64,000 nucleotides of DNA from assembly GCA_004558485.1 (NCBI GenBank), contig SFCS01000005.1, positions 14,400 through 78,399 on the forward strand, written 5' to 3'. Below the pieces are notes generated by a model that had not been told where the DNA came from, made no database searches, and was given only the letters and a program-made list of their open reading frames with translations. The position numbers and the translations under genes were made by a program. Below are positions 61,148 through 64,000 of the stretch, piece after piece. This DNA is from Ruminococcus sp. Its GTDB lineage: Bacteria > Bacillota > Clostridia > Oscillospirales > Acutalibacteraceae. How positions within the stretch are numbered: the first letter of the stretch is position 1; every line of letters begins with the position of its first letter.

Positions 61148-61177
61148 ATTTTACCGCAAATCAAAGTGCCTTGTCAA
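61148..61177 (-). promoter_or_regulatory. Promoter of the lipid-kinase/EamA/sms operon
   Basis: Minus strand TTGACA (61177-61172), 18 bp, TAAAAT (61153-61148). The -35 touches one copy of a 10-bp direct repeat. Confidence 0.65.
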
Positions 61178-61190
61178 GGGTTTTCGCCCC

Positions 61191-61219
61191 TTGCAACAAA
61201 GCCGAACATATGTTATACT
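61191..61219 (+). promoter_or_regulatory. Promoter of the 61249 gene
   Basis: TTGCAA, 17 bp, TATACT; divergent from the lipid-kinase promoter. Confidence 0.65.
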
Positions 61220-61248
61220 GTACATCAGAAATCATAGAGGTGGTTACA

Positions 61249-61731
61249 TTGAAGTATATGACACATGAAGAGGCGCTCTTTTGCTCCCTGATGGCGAAAG
61301 CAGGCCTTTCGGAGGTGCTGCTGGAGCGATACGGGGATCTGCCGGTGCGCACCGATCTTTTCACGCGCAGCCTTGCGGCGCTGCGCTTTGACCCCACGGA
61401 CACCGACGGTGCGCTGGCGATTTTGCAGTCGTATATCGACCTCGCCGACAGCATCGACGGCAAGGCCGTGCTCGACATGGTGTGGCAGGAGCTGCACGAC
61501 CGCTATACACAGGGGAAGCTCTCCCGCGATCGCCTGGTGGACGCCATGTATGCCATCGCCTATTATTACACCGAGACCTACGGCATCACCGACCCGCTGT
61601 GGGCAAGCATGCTCGTGATGGCGGATCGCTGCGACGAGGCGCGCGAGGGGCTCATTCCCGCCTATGTTTTTGAGGACGCTCTGAAGGAGTTTATGGAGCG
61701 CAAAGCGCCAATGATGAAAAGGCTGAAATAA
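61249..61731 (+). CDS. Protein of unknown function
   Basis: 160 residues, not recognised. Mostly helical by composition, acidic, no membrane segment or signal. Features include FCSLMAKAGLSEVLLERYGD near the start, AYYYTETYGITDPLWASMLV in the middle, and a basic end (FMERKAPMMKRLK). A TTG start at 61249 fits GAGGTGG 6 bases upstream; the first ATG (61258) would be 16 bases away. It has its own promoter and no obvious partner. Confidence 0.7.
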   Translation: MKYMTHEEALFCSLMAKAGLSEVLLERYGDLPVRTDLFTRSLAALRFDPTDTDGALAILQSYIDLADSIDGKAVLDMVWQELHDRYTQGKLSRDRLVDAMYAIAYYYTETYGITDPLWASMLVMADRCDEAREGLIPAYVFEDALKEFMERKAPMMKRLK

Positions 61732-61742
61732 GGAAAATCCTC

Positions 61743-61771
61743 TTGTGTTTTGCCGTATCGCGGCATATACT
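61743..61771 (+). promoter_or_regulatory. Promoter of the MATE-like gene
   Basis: TTGTGT, 17 bp, TATACT. Confidence 0.55.
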
Positions 61772-61802
61772 GACAGGGTATTCTGTTCATAGGCGGTGGC
61801 AT

Positions 61803-62537
61803 ATGCAAGCGCGGGGAAATGATGATTACGGCAGGGAAAGGATCAGCAAAATTCTTTTGCAGATCGCGCCGCCGGTCATGCTGGCGCAGCTCATTCAGGC
61901 GCTCTATAACATTGTCGACAGCTTTTTTGTCGGCAAGTATTCCGACGATGCCTTAACGGCGCTGTCGGTCATCTATCCGCTGCAGCTCATTCTCATCGCG
62001 CTCGCGGTCGGCACGGGCGTCGGCGTCAACACCTATATGGCGCGGCAATATGCCTATGGACATCCCGAGGAGGCGGAAAACGCCGCCGCGACCGGCACGG
62101 TGCTGGGCGTGGTGACATGGGCGCTGTTGTCCGTCTTGTGCACGGCGATCATGCGCCCGTTCGTGCTGCTCGGCGTTGTCGGCTTTGTTTTCTTCCCCGA
62201 CCTGCTTATCGGGCTGTTTTCAAGCAACGCGCAGGTGCACGAGATCGGCAAGGCGGCGTTCCCCATCATCGGCAGTTCATTCCTCCCCGCCGCTGCGGGC
62301 CTGATGATGCCGCACTTTTTCCAGGCGATCGGCAGAGGCATCACCAGTTCTTTTCTGGCGGTGCTGCGGCAGCTTCTCTGCCTTGTGCCGCTCTTTTGGG
62401 CGTTCCCCTTTGTCGGTCTTCGGTACACCTGGATCGCCTTCCCGCTGGCGGAGACCGTTTCCGGCGGCGTCGGCTATATCCTGTACTATCTCCAGCTGCG
62501 ACAGTGGAAGCGGGAAACGCCGGGCACACAGGCATAA
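61803..62537 (+). pseudogene. MATE-family efflux transporter with an internal in-frame deletion
   Basis: 244 residues, while MATE transporters have about 450 and 12 spans. Residues 1-122 match the usual N-terminus (LLQIAPPVMLAQLIQALYNI, GVGVNTYMARQYAYGHPEEA). They then jump, at about RPFVLLGVVGF, to sequence expected near residues 310-320 of a normal protein (FFPDLLIGLFSSNAQVHEIG, AAGLMMPHFFQAIGRGITSS). The middle six or so spans are missing, but the frame is kept. It is probably a non-functional deletion derivative, unless the half-size protein dimerises. Promoter present; the ribosome site (GGCGGTGG) is modest. Confidence 0.7.
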
Positions 62538-62585
62538 TAAAATGAAAAGGGCGGCAAGCCATATGAGGCGTACACTTAAGGACAG

Positions 62586-62727
62586 TAAAAAAGCCCCCTT
62601 GTGTAAAGGGGGCTGGATTTTTGCAAAGCAAAAAGACTGGGGGATTGTTAAGTGCAGATGACTAACAATCCCTCCGTCAAAAATCAAAGATTTTTGCCAC
62701 CTCCCTTTACACAAGGGAGGCTTTTTA
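62586..62727. mobile_element. MITE-like foldback element
   Basis: About 140 bp with long imperfect terminal inverted repeats. The left end AAAAAAGCCCCCTTGTGTAA matches the reverse complement of the right end (AAAAAGCCTCCCTTGTGTAA). An inner pair is GGGATTGTTA/TAACAATCCC. TA dinucleotides flank both ends, as for IS630/Tc1-mariner insertions. No open reading frame. It sits where GC-rich DNA changes to AT-rich DNA. Confidence 0.7.
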
Positions 62728-62828
62728 TTTTGTCTCATGCCGTAGCAAGCAGGACATTTGGGCGCCAAATGCCACTTGTTAGGAGAACCTAAAACCCTTA
62801 ACCAATCCCAAAAAGCCATAGTTTCCCC

Positions 62829-62857
62829 TTTACAATTAGAAAGATTTATGCTACAAT
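62829..62857 (+). promoter_or_regulatory. Promoter of the putative structured RNA/DUF1413 transcript
   Basis: TTTACA, 17 bp, TACAAT. Start predicted at about 62864, exactly at the base of a long hairpin. Confidence 0.6.
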
Positions 62858-62863
62858 GTGTTT

Positions 62864-63028
62864 ACCACACAAAACTTAATATTACGCTTTCGACAAGTAT
62901 GTATTTTTATTTTGGTAAAAATGCATGCTCTTTTCGCGTACTTGTTGTAAGCGTTAAGTTTTGTGTGGTAGCAAACTGGAGCTATGCATTTTTCGGTGTG
63001 TGTAACTTCGGTTGCACACACTTTTTTG
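62864..63028 (+). ncRNA. Putative structured RNA (long hairpin plus UUCG terminator)
   Basis: The predicted transcript opens with ACCACACAAAACTTAA, which pairs perfectly with TTAAGTTTTGTGTGGT (62954-62969). Further helices CGCTT/AAGCG and ACAAGTA/TACTTGT extend a hairpin of about 105 nt. At 62998-63019 a 9-bp stem GTGTGTAAC/GTTGCACAC closed by TTCG is followed by ACTTTTTTG, an intrinsic terminator. It could be a small RNA or an attenuating leader of the DUF1413 gene. TA dinucleotides at both hairpin ends also allow a second MITE reading. Confidence 0.45.
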
Positions 63029-63047
63029 TTTTAAAGGGGGTGGTAGA

Positions 63048-63293
63048 ATGGATTATAACATTTGGATAAATAAAGCAATAATGAAAATAGGCGAATTGGA
63101 AAGCAACACAAAATTCACCCTTAAAGACCTATTTTCAGGTGTTGAATGGAACAAATTAGCAAGAGGCGAAAAAACAAATTTAGGCAGAAGATTTAAAGAA
63201 AATGTTGATAGAAAAGCAATACCTAATGTTATTGCTATTGATTCGCCAAAAGGAACATCTACTACATACAAAAAACAGAAAAATAAGGAGTAA
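63048..63293 (+). CDS. DUF1413 domain protein
   Basis: 81 residues. NKAIMKIGELESNTKFTLKD and LFSGVEWNKLARGEKTNLGR match the DUF1413 pattern. The rest is basic (RRFKENVDRK) and ends in lysines. Function unknown; members are often in mobile or phage-like contexts. GGGGGTGG precedes the ATG. The region is much richer in AT than the rest of the window. It lies 20 bp after a terminator-like hairpin, so expression may depend on readthrough. Confidence 0.75.
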   Translation: MDYNIWINKAIMKIGELESNTKFTLKDLFSGVEWNKLARGEKTNLGRRFKENVDRKAIPNVIAIDSPKGTSTTYKKQKNKE

Positions 63294-63298
63294 TTAAA

Positions 63299-63685
63299 AT
63301 GAAAAAAATAATTGCACTGGCATTTGTTTTAATTTTTTCGATTAGTTGTCTGGCTGGCTGTGGTTCAACTCCAGCTCCGCCGACGGATGAGCGTATAGAA
63401 AACGATGTAGAGGAGTATCTTCGAGAAGAAGGATATAGTATTAATTATTTTAGTAGTTTCGAAATTGATTACATAAAAATTTATTCTGATGATAGTTGTA
63501 TAATAAGCTATGATACAACTATCTATGGTAGTCGCAAAGGTTATTTACCTTCTGGTAATCATACTATGAGCGTGGATGGATACGTAGAATACAAAAAATC
63601 GGGCGAGGAATGGATAGTACAAGATTTTTATGATTCGCCACCCGACAAAGATATAGAGACGCTTCAATATTCAGAATATTTCTAA
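63299..63685 (+). CDS. Putative lipoprotein of unknown function
   Basis: 128 residues. The signal peptide ends in the lipobox CLAGC (Cys at about residue 21), followed by a Pro-rich linker (STPAPPTDE). A small domain of about 95 residues follows, with many Tyr, Asp and Ser (YLREEGYSINYFSSFEIDYI; EEWIVQDFYDSPPDKDIE). It is not recognised. It follows the DUF1413 gene by 5 bp, so the two are co-transcribed. AT-rich codon use marks it as acquired together with its neighbours. Confidence 0.7.
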   Translation: MKKIIALAFVLIFSISCLAGCGSTPAPPTDERIENDVEEYLREEGYSINYFSSFEIDYIKIYSDDSCIISYDTTIYGSRKGYLPSGNHTMSVDGYVEYKKSGEEWIVQDFYDSPPDKDIETLQYSEYF

Positions 63686-63731
63686 ACACAACTGAAAGGA
63701 TTCAAACCAGTTGATTCGGAGGCCTTAAAAC

Positions 63732-64000
63732 ATGAAAAATGAAAAAGAACTTATTGCCAGCAAATCGGCATTCCCTCTTATTCCGCTTATAATCTTGTTG
63801 ATAGGGATATATGAATTATTTTTAACTTGTTTAGGTGTGCTTGGTGGGTCAGATGTACCTAGCCCTGCTGATGACCCGCCAGTTCTTTTTATATTATTAG
63901 GGCTTGCACTAATAGCGGCAGCTGCACTAATATATTTTAATGTTGCAAATTGTTTATTGCGTGTTACAGACAAGCGTGTTTATGGAAAAGGTGCTTTCGG
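63732..64000 (+). CDS. Membrane protein with bacterial PH-like (bPH2) domain, partial
   Basis: The frame opens at ATG 63732 with GGAGG 9 bases upstream and runs off the right edge; about 89 codons are visible. Two membrane spans are evident (PLIPLIILLIGIYELFLTCL and LFILLGLALIAAAALIYFNV), separated by a DPP-rich loop. Then comes CLLRVTDKRVYGKGAFG, the usual entry strand of bacterial PH-like domains (TDKRVxGKxxFG). Function unknown. Same AT-rich block as the two preceding genes. Confidence 0.7.
   Translation, partial: MKNEKELIASKSAFPLIPLIILLIGIYELFLTCLGVLGGSDVPSPADDPPVLFILLGLALIAAAALIYFNVANCLLRVTDKRVYGKGAF

Overview
The window looks like a chromosome segment of an anaerobic, spore-forming, fairly GC-rich member of the Clostridia (Oscillospirales/Ruminococcaceae-like). 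The evidence is sporulation genes (spoIIID, yabP, yabQ) with sigma-E-like promoters, anaerobic ribonucleotide reductase, a CIRCE element on groESL, an isoleucine T-box and a lysine riboswitch, a two-gene SMS-type Fe-S cluster system, and Firmicute gene orders (mazG-hup-yabO/P/Q-divIC-yabR; recJ-relA-dtd-MBL-hemZ; mre-mrdA-min). No rRNA, tRNA, CRISPR array or complete IS was seen.

Layout. 1-5.4 kb (mostly minus): a partial TVP38/DedA-like membrane protein, nrdG and nrdD behind an NrdR-box promoter, pyk, spoIIID. 5.5-12.1 kb (plus): purB, citrate synthase, feoAB, a DUF3810 membrane metallopeptidase-like protein. 12.1-14.9 kb (minus): an amino-acid ABC importer under a lysine riboswitch. 14.9-19.2 kb: two cytoplasmic glycosidase-like proteins. 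19.2-23 kb: an HPr-like protein without the catalytic His, mtaB, groSL. 23-27.2 kb: the RNA methyltransferase/yabR/divIC/yabQ/yabP/rqcP/hup/mazG cluster. 27.3-35.5 kb: a zinc-ribbon protein, a nucleoside kinase, and the recJ-rsh-dtd-MBL-hemZ operon. 35.6-39 kb: ileS with its T-box. 39.2-41.6 kb (plus): a second amino-acid ABC importer. 41.6-52.1 kb (minus): a transglutaminase remnant, aspS, hisS, mgsA, minD, mrdA, mreDCB, maf, dut. 52.2-55.7 kb (plus): an ABC exporter coupled to an Sfp-type phosphopantetheinyl transferase, and a PTS-IIC-like membrane protein. 55.8-61.1 kb (minus): a tight operon of a lipid-kinase-like protein, three EamA transporters and smsC-smsB. 61.2-62.5 kb: an unknown protein and an internally deleted MATE transporter. 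From about 62.6 kb a foldback MITE-like element marks a change to AT-rich DNA carrying a putative structured RNA, a DUF1413 protein, a lipoprotein and a partial bPH2-like membrane protein.

The most striking observation is that both amino-acid-type solute-binding lipoproteins in the window have circularly permuted domain order. In the lysine-riboswitch importer the second half of the SBP_bac_3 fold precedes the first half. In the other importer only the C-terminal segment (about 55 residues) has moved to the front, directly after the lipobox. The break points differ, the reading frames are open, and the partner permeases and ATPases look normal.

All functional calls are from reading sequence and motifs. 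No database search or structure prediction was run.
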